A stretch of 64,000 nucleotides of DNA from Alteromonas gracilis (GTDB lineage Bacteria; Pseudomonadota; Gammaproteobacteria; Enterobacterales; Alteromonadaceae): NCBI RefSeq assembly GCF_002993325.1, contig NZ_PVNO01000025.1, positions 186,001 to 250,000 of the forward strand, read 5' to 3'. The notes beneath the pieces were generated by a model. The model did no database searches. It saw only the letters and a program-made list of their open reading frames with translations, and was not told the origin of the DNA. Position 1 is the stretch's first letter. Each line of letters starts with the position of its first letter. A program made the position numbers and the translations under genes. This document shows, piece by piece, positions 34,930-45,718 of this stretch.

Positions 34930-36142
34930 ACTTGCGCAAAAGTTTAGGAAAACCCGGTCCCAACAGCGCTTTATATCTTTTATCTCGATGTCCTCGACCA
35001 TTGGCATAGGGCTTGGGTGTTTCGTTTTAATCGTGTTACTTAGCGTGATGAACGGCTTTGAAAAAGAGCTTACCGGCAGAATATTGAGCGTGGTTCCTCA
35101 CGGTGAAATTTACAGCAAAAGTGAAAGTGGTATCGAAAATCTTGAAGCGCAGTTATATCGCTTTTCTCAGGATAGTCGCTTAGCAAGTGTGACGCCTTAT
35201 ACCGGCCTTACAGGCATGCTTCAGTCGAATGGAGAGCTAAAGGCGATCAGTGTTACCGGTATTCCCGTTGAACAAGTAGCGGATAAATATGCTGAAAGAG
35301 TGTCAACGCAAGATTGGCTGAGGTTTAGCCGTCAAAGTAACAGTTTGATTGTTGGAAAAGGAATTTTCTCCTCAATGGGCCTTCAAGTGGGTGATAAAGT
35401 GCAGGTTCTCATTCCTCAAACCACGCATGATCTCACATTCAAAGCTCCTCGTTCCATTACGCTTGAAATAGCGGGGGTACTGTCGGTGGGGGGGGAACTC
35501 GATAACCAGCTAGGCCTCATGCACCTTGAGACTGCCTCAAATGCCATTGGGATATCATCTAAAGCTCAAGGTCTACAGTTTACGTTGAAGGACCCTTTTT
35601 CTGCTTATGACACCATGCGCGATATTGGATACAGCTATCCACAAGCGGTGTATATGTCTGACTGGACACGCACTCAGGGGCATTTATACAGCGATATCCA
35701 ATTAGTAAGAGCGGTTGTCTATATTGCATTGTCGTTGGTAATAGCCGTTGCATGCTTCAATATCGTCTCGTCTCTGGTCATGGCGGTTAGAGAAAAGCAG
35801 GCGTCTATCGCCATTTTAAAAACAATGGGTGCCAGCGACAGCTTAATTCGCAATGCATTTGTACTACAGGGCGTTATAAACGGTTTTATCGGAATAACGG
35901 TAGGGGTGACACTTGCGCTTTTAGTCGCGCCTAATCTTTCAGATATTGTACGTGTTATTGAATCAGGGTTGGGCGTGGAAATATTGTCTGGCGACATCTA
36001 TTTCATCGACTTCTTGCCGTCGAGTCTGCATTGGCAAGATGTTGTTGTGACTATTGTTGTTGCTATGTTCTTGAGCGTAGGGGCTACGCTGTATCCAGCA
36101 CAGAAGGCTGTAAATATTTCCCCGACTTCTGCGCTTCATTAA
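34916..36142 (+). CDS. lolE: LolE-type permease of the lipoprotein-releasing transporter
   Basis: This 408-aa inner-membrane permease has one N-terminal helix, a large periplasmic MacB-like domain and three C-terminal helices (about 265-300, 310-345 and 370-395). It follows E. coli LolE closely in [16 protein letters not shown] and [10 protein letters not shown]. The ATG at 34916 has AGGAG directly upstream; an in-frame ATG at 34889 lies deeper in lolD and lacks this. Without lolC nearby, the protein may pair with a distant LolC or work as a homodimer, as in LolDF systems. Confidence 0.9.
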   Translation: MLALELAQKFRKTRSQQRFISFISMSSTIGIGLGCFVLIVLLSVMNGFEKELTGRILSVVPHGEIYSKSESGIENLEAQLYRFSQDSRLASVTPYTGLTGMLQSNGELKAISVTGIPVEQVADKYAERVSTQDWLRFSRQSNSLIVGKGIFSSMGLQVGDKVQVLIPQTTHDLTFKAPRSITLEIAGVLSVGGELDNQLGLMHLETASNAIGISSKAQGLQFTLKDPFSAYDTMRDIGYSYPQAVYMSDWTRTQGHLYSDIQLVRAVVYIALSLVIAVACFNIVSSLVMAVREKQASIAILKTMGASDSLIRNAFVLQGVINGFIGITVGVTLALLVAPNLSDIVRVIESGLGVEILSGDIYFIDFLPSSLHWQDVVVTIVVAMFLSVGATLYPAQKAVNISPTSALH

Positions 36143-36272
36143 AAGTATGAATTGCTTGCACTTTATAGTTTTAGGGGAAAGTTCTTGGCAGCCTCTAGGG
36201 ACCTAAGGAAGGCTCTCAGGAGAAACGACTTGGCTTCGGTGTTAAGCTATCGATGATTATTTAATTTTAGAA

Positions 36273-36297
36273 AAGGCCAGCGACGCTGGCCTTATTT
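36273..36297. terminator. Terminator between lolE and the symporter gene
   Basis: A perfect 9-bp stem (36273-36281 with 36285-36293) has a three-base loop. A-rich sequence precedes it and TATTT follows, so it can act on both convergent genes. Confidence 0.75.
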
Positions 36298-36318
36298 AAC
36301 TAGATTTTCAAACCTCTG

Positions 36319-37665
36319 CTATTGGTTTTTCTCAAAGTGCTCGAAGTCCACGTCTTCTTGTTTCAATCCCGCTTTCGGATCGTTATAAACACTTTCATCT
36401 AGCGCGCCCTCGCTCTTTGCCACTACGCACGACACCATACAATCGCCAGTGATGTTCACCGCGGTGCGGGTCATATCGAGCAGTCTGTCTACACCGATAA
36501 TAAGGGCAATACCTTCAACGGGCAGGTTTACTTGTTGCAACACCATGGCAAGCATAATAAGCCCCACGCCCGGCACGCCAGCGGTACCAATAGAGGCAAG
36601 GGTAGCTGTAAGCACTACCATCATGTAATCGCTCAAACTCAAATCTACAGCATAGACTTGCGCAATGAACACGGTTGCCACACCTTGCATGATGGCAGTG
36701 CCATCCATATTAATTGTCGCACCTAGCGGTAGGGTAAACGAAGAGACTGAATTACCTACACCTAGTTTATTCTTTGCAGTTTCCATGGTTACAGGAAGTG
36801 TGGCACTGCTACTTGATGTGCTGAAGGCGAAAAGTGCTGCATCTCGCATTTTTCTCATTAATATTAGCGGGTTCAAACCAGCTAGCGCTTTGAGTAATAC
36901 AGAGTAAGTTACAAGCCCGTGAAGAATAAGCACGCCAAACACCAAGAAGAAATATTTCGCTAAACTCAGTATGGTCTCGCCTCCAATGGTTGAGAAGAGC
37001 TTTGCCATTAACACGTATACACCATAAGGCGCCAGGTTCATGATAATAGTAACTAAGCGCATGATAACGGTATTGATGTCTTCAAAAATGGCTGTCAGGC
37101 GCTTACCAGCGTCGCCAGTCATTGCCATTGCGATACCAAAGAGTACGGCAAAAACAATAATTTGTAGCATATTGCCTTGCGCCATCGAATTGATCGGGTT
37201 GCTTGGGAACATATTAACGATAACGTCAGATAAACTAGGGGCTTCTTTCGCTTCAAACGTTGTTTGTGTTGTTAAATTTAGCCCTTCACCTGGAGACACT
37301 ACCAAAGCTATACTCATGGCCAGTGTGATAGCGATTGCTGTTGTGACAACATAAAGTCCGACAGACTTTGCACCGAGTCTTCCCAATTTACTTGGGTCAG
37401 ATAGCGTGCTTGTACCACAGATCAGAGAAACAAAGACAAGCGGAACGACCAACATTTTTAAACTGGCGATAAATATTTGCCCGAGAGTCGAAAATATACC
37501 TTCTACAAGAATGTTATACGTTGAGAACTCGAAACCGAATATCGAAAAAGCGAAATCTCCGCTATCATCAAATAACAATTGGAGAAATACACCAGTCAAG
37601 ATACCGGCAGCCATGCCGATAAAGATACGTGCGGTTAAACTATACTTATGTGCAGTTGAAGACAT
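36319..37665 (-). CDS. Dicarboxylate/amino acid:cation symporter (DAACS)
   Basis: This 448-aa inner-membrane carrier is of the GltP/DctA type. The family hallmarks are the serine-rich hairpin SSSSATLPVT, the NMDGTA motif in the unwound helix 7 and the late DRLLDMTRTAVNITGD segment. It should import glutamate, aspartate or C4-dicarboxylates with Na+ or H+; the exact substrate is open. The ATG at 37665 has AGGAAA at the right distance; the TTG at 37668 would add one residue. Confidence 0.93.
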   Translation of the reverse strand: MSSTAHKYSLTARIFIGMAAGILTGVFLQLLFDDSGDFAFSIFGFEFSTYNILVEGIFSTLGQIFIASLKMLVVPLVFVSLICGTSTLSDPSKLGRLGAKSVGLYVVTTAIAITLAMSIALVVSPGEGLNLTTQTTFEAKEAPSLSDVIVNMFPSNPINSMAQGNMLQIIVFAVLFGIAMAMTGDAGKRLTAIFEDINTVIMRLVTIIMNLAPYGVYVLMAKLFSTIGGETILSLAKYFFLVFGVLILHGLVTYSVLLKALAGLNPLILMRKMRDAALFAFSTSSSSATLPVTMETAKNKLGVGNSVSSFTLPLGATINMDGTAIMQGVATVFIAQVYAVDLSLSDYMMVVLTATLASIGTAGVPGVGLIMLAMVLQQVNLPVEGIALIIGVDRLLDMTRTAVNITGDCMVSCVVAKSEGALDESVYNDPKAGLKQEDVDFEHFEKNQ

Positions 37666-37779
37666 CAATGTTTCCTGTGCATTTTTATATTTTTAATCTT
37701 TCGTAGTGTGCCAGATTCAGTTGATTTTTAAACATAAAAAACGACGCAATTGTCAATAAAAGAGGTTCAGGAACGAATT

Positions 37780-40329
37780 ATGTCGACATTAGCGAGAACG
37801 CTAAGCTTAATTAGCGCAATATTTATGCTAACAGCATGTGGTGGAGGCGGTTCGTCAGTCTCTCGGGATGATACGGACAATGGAACCGGAGGCGGCGGTA
37901 CAACAACCCCAACGTATACGATTTCACTATCCTTAGAGAACGAAAGCGGAACGAGCGATAATAACTTATCAGAAGACAATAGCTTGTTTGCGGTCGCAAC
38001 GGTGACAGATGAAGACGGTAATCCGTTTGCAGATGCGCTTTTAACGTTCACGCTGAGCAATACTGAACTCGCTGAATTTGGCAACGACACAGGCACAGCC
38101 CGCACAAACGCAAATGGTGTAGCAAGGCTTCGCCTTAATGCTAGCACTGCGTCTGGAGATGGTGAGATTACTGCAGCATTGAGTTCAGGGGAAACCGGAA
38201 GAACAACATTTTCCGCCACCGCGGTAAATACTGTAGACCCAACATCGATTGCCGTGGCGTTAACATTGCAGAACGCAGCGGGAGAAACCGACAATAGCTT
38301 ATCAACAAACAATGCATTGGTAGCGGTAGCCACGGTTACTAACTCTCAAGGTGAACCCCAAGCAGATCTTCTCCTTACCTTTTCATTAAGCAACGACGAC
38401 TTAGCCACTTTCTCTAATGACACGGCAACAGCATTGACTAACGAGGATGGCGTAGCCACTATCGGTATGGCGGTAGGCAGTGCGTCAGGTGACGGTCAAG
38501 TAACCGCCACATTACCCACAGGTGAGAGTGATTCTACGACATTCAGCTCGACAGGAAGTACAACAGTTAGCGAAGAGCCTGCCTCCTTGGAACTTTTCGC
38601 TGACAGCATTCAACTTGCCTCGAGCGGTAGCGATGAAGTGGAGCTTATTGCGCTGGTCAAAAATGAACAAAGCGTATTAATGGAAGGTGTTGAAGTGAGT
38701 TTTTCTGCGGCAACAGGAGACGGTGTTGAGCTTCAATTAATTCAACCTGAAACCGCAGCGGATGGTACTGCGAGGGCTGTACTTACATCGCAAAACGACA
38801 AATCAAACCGTACCATCACCATTACAGCAGGTGCTGGGAGTCTTACGCAAACTGTTGATATCACGATTGCCGGTACAGAGGTAACAATCAACGGAGCATC
38901 ATCAGTAATACTTAATAACAGTGTCGACTACACAATTCGCGTACAGGACTCGGACGGTACTTTGATACTCAATCAAAATGTTGTGCTCAGTGCTGTTAAT
39001 GGTTCATTGAGCAGTACTACGGTAAATACAGGTGCGAATGGTCAAGCTACCGTTACCTATACGGCTTCGACTTCAGGTCAAGACACGATTACGGCATCAG
39101 CACTCAATGCTGAAACAAGCTTTACGGTGCAGGTTCAGCAAGACGAATTTAACTTTGTTGATTTGCCCGAAGAAGAGGTGCCATTGGGACAATCGCAAAC
39201 CATTACCGTGCAATGGCGGCAGAACAATACGCCTGTGGTTGGTCGAGACGTGACATTTAGTGCTTCTCGCGGTCAAATTGCTGGCGATGCTACGGTAACG
39301 ACCGATGCAAATGGCCAAGCAAGTATTGATATCAGCGCAAATAATGCTGGTATTTCAGCAATCACAGCGTCTGCCAATGACGGAAGCGGCAATGTTTTGG
39401 TCTCCGCGCTAACGCAAATTGAGTTTATTGCCACGACACCGCATACACTTATCGCCGATGCATCACCTGATATTCTTGGCCCTGACGGTCAAACCAGCAC
39501 AATTAGCGCTGTTGTTCGAGATGTAAATGGTAACCTGGTCAAAAATAGTGTGATTAACTTTACTGTCTCTGACGTGTCTACCGGTTTTGTATCACCGTCT
39601 CAGGCAACGACAGATAGTAAAGGGATTGCAACAACCGTATTTACATCGGGCTCGGTTTCGACCTTGGAATCTGTCGCTATAACTGCTTTTGTTGCCGATG
39701 ATCAAGCTATTGCAGACCAAGTAACGTTAACTGTCGGTGCCCGCGCGTTTGATATCTCTCTAGGTACAGGTAATGAGATTGAAGAGCCCACTTCTACATC
39801 GTACCTAAAACGTTTTGGTGTTTTTGTGTCCGACTCAGCTGGACAACCAGTCAGTGGTGTGAATCTTACCGCGTCTGTCACTCCGGCGAAATACGTTAAT
39901 AACGGTGAGTATCGAACAGGGTTTTGGGTCTACAATGACGATGAATCCCAGTGGATTGCGATAGTAAATCAGAACTGTCTTACCGAAGACATAAACGATA
40001 ACGGCATATTAGATACAACACCAACTGATGAAGATACCAATGGTGACGGGATGCTTACTCCGGGATTAGTGGGAACAATAACCTTTTCCAACGGCAACGC
40101 TGTTACAGACGAAAATGGTTATGCCGAATTAGAGTATCGTTACCCAAGCAGCTATGCAGTTTGGTACGATGCCGTAATTTCCGTTTTCGGCCAGTCTACT
40201 GGAAGTGAGGCGCAAGCCTCAATGAATTACACCTTAGATATATCAGCCGACGACGTGACTGATGAAGGAGCGGCGCCGCCAGCTAACCCGTTTGGTGTTA
40301 CTGACCAATGTACATTGGTTAACCCCTAG
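37780..40329 (+). CDS. Ig-like (Big_1/invasin-type) repeat lipoprotein
   Basis: This 849-aa surface lipoprotein has a signal peptide with lipobox LTAC followed by GGGG. About six Ig-like bacterial domains follow, each with an A.VTD..G.P...V.F..S and T...G.A....... pattern. The first two (about residues 38-145 and 150-255) are close copies, suggesting recent duplication. Near the C-terminus are two Asp-rich loops (DINDNGILD, DTNGDGMLTPG) resembling calcium-binding dockerin or thrombospondin type 3 loops. The likely role is adhesion or surface structure (inferred). The ATG at 37780 was chosen because AGGAA precedes it and it begins the signal peptide; an upstream in-frame start at 37750 adds a charged extension. 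Confidence 0.85.
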   Translation: MSTLARTLSLISAIFMLTACGGGGSSVSRDDTDNGTGGGGTTTPTYTISLSLENESGTSDNNLSEDNSLFAVATVTDEDGNPFADALLTFTLSNTELAEFGNDTGTARTNANGVARLRLNASTASGDGEITAALSSGETGRTTFSATAVNTVDPTSIAVALTLQNAAGETDNSLSTNNALVAVATVTNSQGEPQADLLLTFSLSNDDLATFSNDTATALTNEDGVATIGMAVGSASGDGQVTATLPTGESDSTTFSSTGSTTVSEEPASLELFADSIQLASSGSDEVELIALVKNEQSVLMEGVEVSFSAATGDGVELQLIQPETAADGTARAVLTSQNDKSNRTITITAGAGSLTQTVDITIAGTEVTINGASSVILNNSVDYTIRVQDSDGTLILNQNVVLSAVNGSLSSTTVNTGANGQATVTYTASTSGQDTITASALNAETSFTVQVQQDEFNFVDLPEEEVPLGQSQTITVQWRQNNTPVVGRDVTFSASRGQIAGDATVTTDANGQASIDISANNAGISAITASANDGSGNVLVSALTQIEFIATTPHTLIADASPDILGPDGQTSTISAVVRDVNGNLVKNSVINFTVSDVSTGFVSPSQATTDSKGIATTVFTSGSVSTLESVAITAFVADDQAIADQVTLTVGARAFDISLGTGNEIEEPTSTSYLKRFGVFVSDSAGQPVSGVNLTASVTPAKYVNNGEYRTGFWVYNDDESQWIAIVNQNCLTEDINDNGILDTTPTDEDTNGDGMLTPGLVGTITFSNGNAVTDENGYAELEYRYPSSYAVWYDAVISVFGQSTGSEAQASMNYTLDISADDVTDEGAAPPANPFGVTDQCTLVNP

Positions 40330-40345
40330 CAAATAAGCGATAGTC

Positions 40346-40380
40346 AAAAAAGCCGGCGTTATGCCGGCTTTATATTTTTT
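40346..40380 (+). terminator. Strong terminator after the Ig-repeat gene
   Basis: A perfect 8-bp stem AAGCCGGC/GCCGGCTT (40350-40357 with 40363-40370) is preceded by an A-run and followed by TATATTTTTT. It lies between convergent genes and can serve both. Confidence 0.88.
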
Positions 40381-40439
40381 GGTGAACCCCCTTATATAGC
40401 GTTCACGCTTTAATGAGCGTTCACGACTGAGTCCCGTAC

Positions 40440-41780
40440 TTACCCTTGCTGGAAAGGATAAACCGATCCAATTTTAAGAATCTGAGTCAACTCATCAAGC
40501 GCTGTGCGAGATTCAATAAGCAACTGCGGATCACGCAAATCATTTTCGGTAAGTTCGTCACGATAGTGTTTATCTACCCACGCGTTTAAGCGTGCGAACT
40601 GCGTATCGTTAAATAACGTATTTTGGTTTACCGCAGCAAGCTCTTGATCGTTCATCGCAACGCGCAAGCGCAAGCAAGCAGGGCCGCCACCGTTACGCAT
40701 GCTCTGTTTCACATCGAAATAGTTTACAGACTTAATTGGGGTTCCCAATGTAACCAGTTTGTCCAGATAGCGACTAACCGCTTCGTTTTCCTGACACTCC
40801 GTTGGCGCGATAATGGTCATATCGCCACTGGGGAGCGTGATGATTTGCGTATTAAACAAGTAGGTTTTAACCGCATCTAATACTGAGACTTCATCCGTTG
40901 GCACCTCAATGAAATGCAATGGTTCATCACCAAATTTTGCCTGGAGTTCTTTTAGGCCCGCTTCTTTTTGGAAAAAAGCCTGTTCGTGGAAAAACAAGAC
41001 ATTCTGATTACCCACCGCGATAACATCATTGTGGAATACACCCTGGTCAATAACGTCAGGGTTTTGTTGCATGTAAACTACACCGTCGTCGTCAAGACCG
41101 TGTAAGCGTGCAACAGCCTGGCAAGCCTCTAGCGTTTGGCGAGCAGGGTATTTTTTCGGTGCAGGTTTACTGGTATCAAACGCATGACGGCCATAAACAA
41201 ACAGCTCAACGCCCGCTTGGCCATAGTTGCTGCAAAGACGCGTATGGTTTGCAGCGCCCTCGTCACCAAAATGTTCATTGTCAGGAAGGTGCTGGTGATG
41301 GGCAAAGTACTTTTCATTGGCAAAGGTGCCGCGCAGAATGTTTCCCGTAACTTGGGGCTCTAAAGAGCGGTGAAACTTGTTGGTCAAGTTTGCAGGGGTA
41401 AAGTGAACACGTCCATCGGCTGTATCGGCGCTAGGAGACACAGTAGCGGCATTTGCAGTCCACATGCTACTAGCAGAGCAGCAGGCAAGAAAAATCTCGC
41501 GAGACTGCTTTGCAGCGCTTTCTAGTACTCTTGCATCACTCCCCGTAAAGCCTAAACGACGAAGTGCCGCAATATCTGGTCGCTCTTGTGGCGCTAAGAC
41601 ACCTTGCATCATGCCCATGTCGGCAAGGGCTTTGGCTTTAGCCAAACCTTGCTTTGCAGCTTGTTTTGGGCTGCTTACCGCATTGGCATTATTCAGTGAA
41701 GCAACATTGCCGAAGGATAAACCGGCATAGTTGTGGGTAGGGCCTACTAGACCGTCAAAGTTAACTTCAAACTGCTTCAT
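40440..41780 (-). CDS. astB: N-succinylarginine dihydrolase
   Basis: AstB (446 aa) converts N2-succinylarginine to N2-succinylornithine, CO2 and ammonia in the arginine succinyltransferase pathway. The N-terminus [19 protein letters not shown] and the catalytic Cys segment [12 protein letters not shown] are characteristic, and the length matches the family. The ATG at 41780 is preceded by GAGGG; the longer frame upstream adds 29 unrelated residues. The other ast genes are not adjacent, unlike the E. coli astCADBE operon. A good sigma70 promoter lies about 170 bases upstream. Confidence 0.95.
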   Translation of the reverse strand: MKQFEVNFDGLVGPTHNYAGLSFGNVASLNNANAVSSPKQAAKQGLAKAKALADMGMMQGVLAPQERPDIAALRRLGFTGSDARVLESAAKQSREIFLACCSASSMWTANAATVSPSADTADGRVHFTPANLTNKFHRSLEPQVTGNILRGTFANEKYFAHHQHLPDNEHFGDEGAANHTRLCSNYGQAGVELFVYGRHAFDTSKPAPKKYPARQTLEACQAVARLHGLDDDGVVYMQQNPDVIDQGVFHNDVIAVGNQNVLFFHEQAFFQKEAGLKELQAKFGDEPLHFIEVPTDEVSVLDAVKTYLFNTQIITLPSGDMTIIAPTECQENEAVSRYLDKLVTLGTPIKSVNYFDVKQSMRNGGGPACLRLRVAMNDQELAAVNQNTLFNDTQFARLNAWVDKHYRDELTENDLRDPQLLIESRTALDELTQILKIGSVYPFQQG

Positions 41781-42176
41781 ACTTTCCCTCATTCTAGGTG
41801 TGTTACCGGTTGACTCATATGCTAACTTTAATACTCGTGCGACCTTGATTTTTTCATCATCGGTCACACTTGAGCTCGCAGTAGAGAGTAAAGCGATACA
41901 CTTCTTATCACCTGAAAACGTTGTCAGGCTAGGTTGGAATGGCTCGCATTATACGGCTTTTAAAGCCAATGCCAATCGCGGTGGTTATTTAATGTACAGA
42001 ATCTGCGTGCAATTAGAGCGATGAAAAGAATAAGTATGAAGAAGATCTTGTTTTCCATTCACTTTGTAGATATATGTTAAAAAAGAGCGGGTACCCTATA
42101 TATAGTGCAAGGTTGCTCCAATTTTCAGAATTTGACGTAAATAGTCATTAAAAATCAATAGGTTTAGTTCAATTAT
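41781..42176. other. Divergent intergenic region astB / topA
   Basis: This 396-base region contains the astB promoter (41948-41975) and a small palindrome GGCTTT-T-AAAGCC (41955-41967) inside its spacer. The plus-strand ORF at 41731-42024 overlaps the start of astB and looks like a shadow. I could not identify a clear topA promoter. Confidence 0.5.
41948..41975 (-). promoter_or_regulatory. Sigma70 promoter of astB
   Basis: On the minus strand, TTGGCA (41975-41970) and a perfect TATAAT (41953-41948) are separated by 16 bases. The spacer contains a 13-base palindrome that could be an operator. Confidence 0.6.
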
Positions 42177-44837
42177 ATGGCAAAATCACTGGTCATAGTC
42201 GAGTCACCAGCCAAAGCAAAAACGATAAATAAATATCTTGGTAAAGATTTTATCGTAAAAAGTTCGGTTGGCCACGTGCGAGATCTTCCGACGAAGGCGT
42301 TAGGCAAAGTAGAGCCTAAAAAACCGGCTAAAGAACTCAAAACTTTAAGCGAAGAAGCGCGTCAAGAATACCTTCGCCGCCACGAATATTTAAAGCTTGT
42401 AGACAGGATGGGTGTGGATCCAGAGAAAGACTGGAAGGCCCACTACCAAGTGCTGCAAGGTAAAGAAAAGGTTGTTAACGAGCTTAAAAAGCTTGCTAAA
42501 GACGCCGATACTATCTATCTCGCAACCGATTTGGATCGCGAGGGAGAAGCAATTGCATGGCATCTACAAGAGCTGCTTGGCACTAAAGGCAAAACGTATC
42601 AGCGAGTGGTGTTTAACGAGATCACTAAAAACGCTATTCAGGATGCATTCTCAGCGCCAGGCGAGTTAAATATTTCTCGTGTAAATGCACAGCAGGCTCG
42701 TCGATTCTTAGACCGCGTAGTGGGCTTTATGGTGTCGCCATTACTGTGGAAGAAGATTGCTCGCGGTCTTTCAGCTGGCCGTGTTCAATCGGTCGCCGTG
42801 CGATTAGTGGTAGAGCGCGAACGAGAGATCAAAGCTTTCGTCCCTGAAGAGTTCTGGGATGTTCACGCTGATCTAACCAGTCAGGAAAAAGCGGCACTTC
42901 GCATGCTCGTTGCCAAATATCAGGGCGACGGCTTCAAACCAAAAAATAAAGCGCAAGCCGACAAGGCATTGGCTGATTTAGAAAATGCAAAATTCACGGT
43001 AGAAAGCCGCGAATCTAAGCCAACGCAGAGCCGTCCATCAGCGCCGTTTATTACGTCAACACTGCAGCAGGCAGCAAGTACTCGACTAGGTTTTGGTGTT
43101 AAGAAAACCATGATGATGGCGCAGCGTCTTTACGAGGCGGGTTACATCACTTACATGCGTACTGACTCAACTAACCTTAGTAAAGAGGCGGTTGAAAGCG
43201 CAAGAGCGTATATTACAGATAAGTTTGGCGATAAATATTTGCCAGATTCACCAATTCGCTACGGCAGCAAAGAAGGCGCACAGGAAGCACACGAAGCTAT
43301 TCGTCCTTCTAACGTAAATATCAGTGCGGCGAGCCTTGGTGATATGGAGCGCGATGCGCAGCGTTTGTACGAACTTATATGGCGTCAATTTTTGGCTTGC
43401 CAAATGACACCTGCAAAATATGACGCCACCACCATTAAAGTTGCGGCAGGCGACTATGAGCTTACTGCGAAAGGCCGTGTGCTTAAATTTGATGGTTGGA
43501 CTCGTGTGCAGCCACAGCTTCGCAAAAAAGGCGATGAAGAACTAATGTTGCCAGATGTGCAGAAAGGCGATGTGCTTGACTTAAAAGCACTTGATCCTAA
43601 GCAGCATTTCACAAAGCCAGTGGCACGATTTAACGAAGCGTCCTTGGTAAAAGAGCTCGAAAAACGAGGCATTGGTCGTCCTTCAACGTATGCAAGTATC
43701 ATCTCTACCATACAAGACCGTGGTTATGTACGTTTAGAGAATAAACGTTTCTATGCCGAGAAGATGGGGGAGATTGTTAACGATCGTCTGATGGAAAACT
43801 TCGATGATTTGATGAGCTATGATTTTACTGCCAACATGGAGCAACATCTCGATGATATTGCTGAAGGCAACAAGGACTGGAAAGACGTACTCAACGAATT
43901 CTACAGTGGCTTCTACGGTAAGCTGTTAAACGCTGAGAAAGACCCGGAAGAAGGCGGTATGCGCCTAAATCAGGCGATACCTGCGGGTATAGATTGTGAC
44001 AAGTGCGGTCGAGAAATGAACGTAAGAACCGCATCGACGGGCGTGTTCCTGGGTTGTTCAGGTTACAACTTGCCGCCTAAAGAGCGCTGCACAAACACCA
44101 TGAATTTAACGCCTGGCGATGAAGTGGTGAAGGTGGACGACGAGGAAGAGCTTGAAACAGAAGCGCTTCGCTCTAAAAAGCGTTGCCCGAAGTGCGGTAC
44201 GGCTATGGACAGTTACTTGGTCGATGAAACCCGCAAGCTTCACGTATGCGGTAACACGCCCACGTGTGATGGCACCTTGGTTGAAACCGGCACATTTAAG
44301 ATAAAAGGCTATGACGGCCCCATTATCGAGTGTGACAAGTGCGGCAGCGATATGGAGCTTAAAAACGGGCGATTCGGTAAGTACTTTGGCTGTACTAACG
44401 AAGAGTGTAAAAACACCCGCAAGCTGCTTAGAAACGGCGAAGCTGCGCCTCCAAAAGAAGATCCAGTGGATTTGCCTGAGCTTCCATGTGAAAAGTCAGA
44501 CGCCCACTTTATGTTACGTGATGGCGCTTCAGGCATTTTCTTGGCGGCCCATAACTTCCCTAAGTCGCGAGAGACTCGCGCGCCGAAAGTGGAAGAACTT
44601 GCACGGTTTAGAGACAGAATTTCGCCGAAGTTCTATTATCTTGCTGATGCACCAAAAACAGATCCGGACGGAAACCCTGCAATAGTACGCTACAGCAGAA
44701 AGACCAAGCAGCAATACGTAATGTCTGAAAATGACAGCGGTAAGGCAACTGGATGGTCAGCCTGGTACGACAACGGGAAATGGCAAGAACAGGCGGCGAA
44801 AGCACCAGCGGCTAAGTCAAAAGCGAAGAAAAAGTAA
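42177..44837 (+). CDS. topA: DNA topoisomerase I
   Basis: TopA (886 aa) is a type IA enzyme that relaxes negative supercoils. The Toprim domain begins [14 protein letters not shown] and has the metal triad DLDREGE (about 118-124). The active-site Tyr is Tyr326 in [11 protein letters not shown]. Three C-terminal zinc-ribbon Cys4 units follow (starting CDKCGRE, CPKCGTA, CDKCGSD), then a basic Lys/Ala-rich tail. The length is close to the E. coli enzyme (865). A hairpin terminator lies 40 bases after the stop. Confidence 0.97.
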   Translation: MAKSLVIVESPAKAKTINKYLGKDFIVKSSVGHVRDLPTKALGKVEPKKPAKELKTLSEEARQEYLRRHEYLKLVDRMGVDPEKDWKAHYQVLQGKEKVVNELKKLAKDADTIYLATDLDREGEAIAWHLQELLGTKGKTYQRVVFNEITKNAIQDAFSAPGELNISRVNAQQARRFLDRVVGFMVSPLLWKKIARGLSAGRVQSVAVRLVVEREREIKAFVPEEFWDVHADLTSQEKAALRMLVAKYQGDGFKPKNKAQADKALADLENAKFTVESRESKPTQSRPSAPFITSTLQQAASTRLGFGVKKTMMMAQRLYEAGYITYMRTDSTNLSKEAVESARAYITDKFGDKYLPDSPIRYGSKEGAQEAHEAIRPSNVNISAASLGDMERDAQRLYELIWRQFLACQMTPAKYDATTIKVAAGDYELTAKGRVLKFDGWTRVQPQLRKKGDEELMLPDVQKGDVLDLKALDPKQHFTKPVARFNEASLVKELEKRGIGRPSTYASIISTIQDRGYVRLENKRFYAEKMGEIVNDRLMENFDDLMSYDFTANMEQHLDDIAEGNKDWKDVLNEFYSGFYGKLLNAEKDPEEGGMRLNQAIPAGIDCDKCGREMNVRTASTGVFLGCSGYNLPPKERCTNTMNLTPGDEVVKVDDEEELETEALRSKKRCPKCGTAMDSYLVDETRKLHVCGNTPTCDGTLVETGTFKIKGYDGPIIECDKCGSDMELKNGRFGKYFGCTNEECKNTRKLLRNGEAAPPKEDPVDLPELPCEKSDAHFMLRDGASGIFLAAHNFPKSRETRAPKVEELARFRDRISPKFYYLADAPKTDPDGNPAIVRYSRKTKQQYVMSENDSGKATGWSAWYDNGKWQEQAAKAPAAKSKAKKK

Positions 44838-44876
44838 CGCATAGTGAAGGTAAATGCATTGCCTCAAGCGTAAAAT

Positions 44877-44901
44877 ATAAGCCCGAATTTTTCGGGCTTA
44901 T
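44877..44901 (+). terminator. Terminator after topA
   Basis: A perfect 11-bp stem (44877-44887 with 44891-44901) encloses a TTT loop. The tail is only weakly T-rich (TACGTATTA). Confidence 0.7.
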
Positions 44902-44967
44902 TACGTATTAGCCATTATTTTGATGCGTTTAGACGTGAAATTTAGAATCTATTAATGAGAGTTGATT

Positions 44968-45519
44968 ATGTCCTCTTTACAAGACCAACTTTTAAAAGCC
45001 GGTTTGGCGGATAAAAGTTCTGCAAAGCAAGCTCGTGCAGACAAGCGCAAGAAGCAAAAGCAAAAAAATAAACAGAAACAGCCGGTACTTGATGAAGCAA
45101 CCTTAGCGGCTCAACAGGCTGCCGAAGAGAAAAAAGCGCGATCTCGTGAGTTAAATCAATTGCAGCAGCAAGAGCGTGAGAAGCGCTCAATTGTGGCCCA
45201 AGTTAGACAGCTTATCACGGCGAATAAACAACCTAGAGACGGTGACGTTGTTTTGAACTTTACTCACGATAACGTGGTAAAGCGTATGTATGTGAGCGAG
45301 TCCATTCACAAGCAAGTGACCAAAGGTCGCTTGGCTATTGTCTTGTTAGACGATGCCTATGAGCTCGTACCCATGCCTGTTGCTGACAAAATTGCTCAGC
45401 GTGACGAAGCGTCAGTCATTTATCGTGCTGATTTAGATAAAAGCGGCACTGATGGCAAAGATGAGGCTGAAGATGATTGGTATGCTGACTACGAAATTCC
45501 TGACGATTTAACTTGGTAG
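44968..45519 (+). CDS. DUF2058 (YaiL-type) nucleoprotein
   Basis: This 183-aa protein of the DUF2058 family begins with the conserved SLQDQLLKAGL. A strongly basic Lys/Gln-rich coiled-coil region follows (about 18-75), then a compact C-terminal domain with INANKQPRDGD-like sequence (ITANKQPRDGD) and FNFTHDNVVKRMYVS-like sequence (FTHDNVVKRMYVS). The C-terminus is acidic. E. coli YaiL is described only as a nucleoprotein or polynucleotide-associated protein, so the role is unknown. The ATG at 44968 is preferred; the in-frame TTG at 44962 would add two residues. Confidence 0.88.
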   Translation: MSSLQDQLLKAGLADKSSAKQARADKRKKQKQKNKQKQPVLDEATLAAQQAAEEKKARSRELNQLQQQEREKRSIVAQVRQLITANKQPRDGDVVLNFTHDNVVKRMYVSESIHKQVTKGRLAIVLLDDAYELVPMPVADKIAQRDEASVIYRADLDKSGTDGKDEAEDDWYADYEIPDDLTW

Positions 45520-45718
45520 TCCACTTCTAAATGCGTCGGCGCAGCACTAATCTTATAGAGTTGCGTTGACGTACCTGTGTTGTTCGCAAATAGCGCTCGT
45601 CATTTATCCTTCTGATGTTACAATTTTTCAAGTATTTTAAAACGGAACACGCAAGCTGCTTCAACATTCTTGAACTATAGTTATACATCTTCACGTTTGC
45701 TGATTCAGGAGTCATACT

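Noticed and set aside
41731..42024. 97-codon plus-strand ORF between astB and topA
   Set aside because: It overlaps the astB start and promoter and shows no family features or ribosome-binding site.
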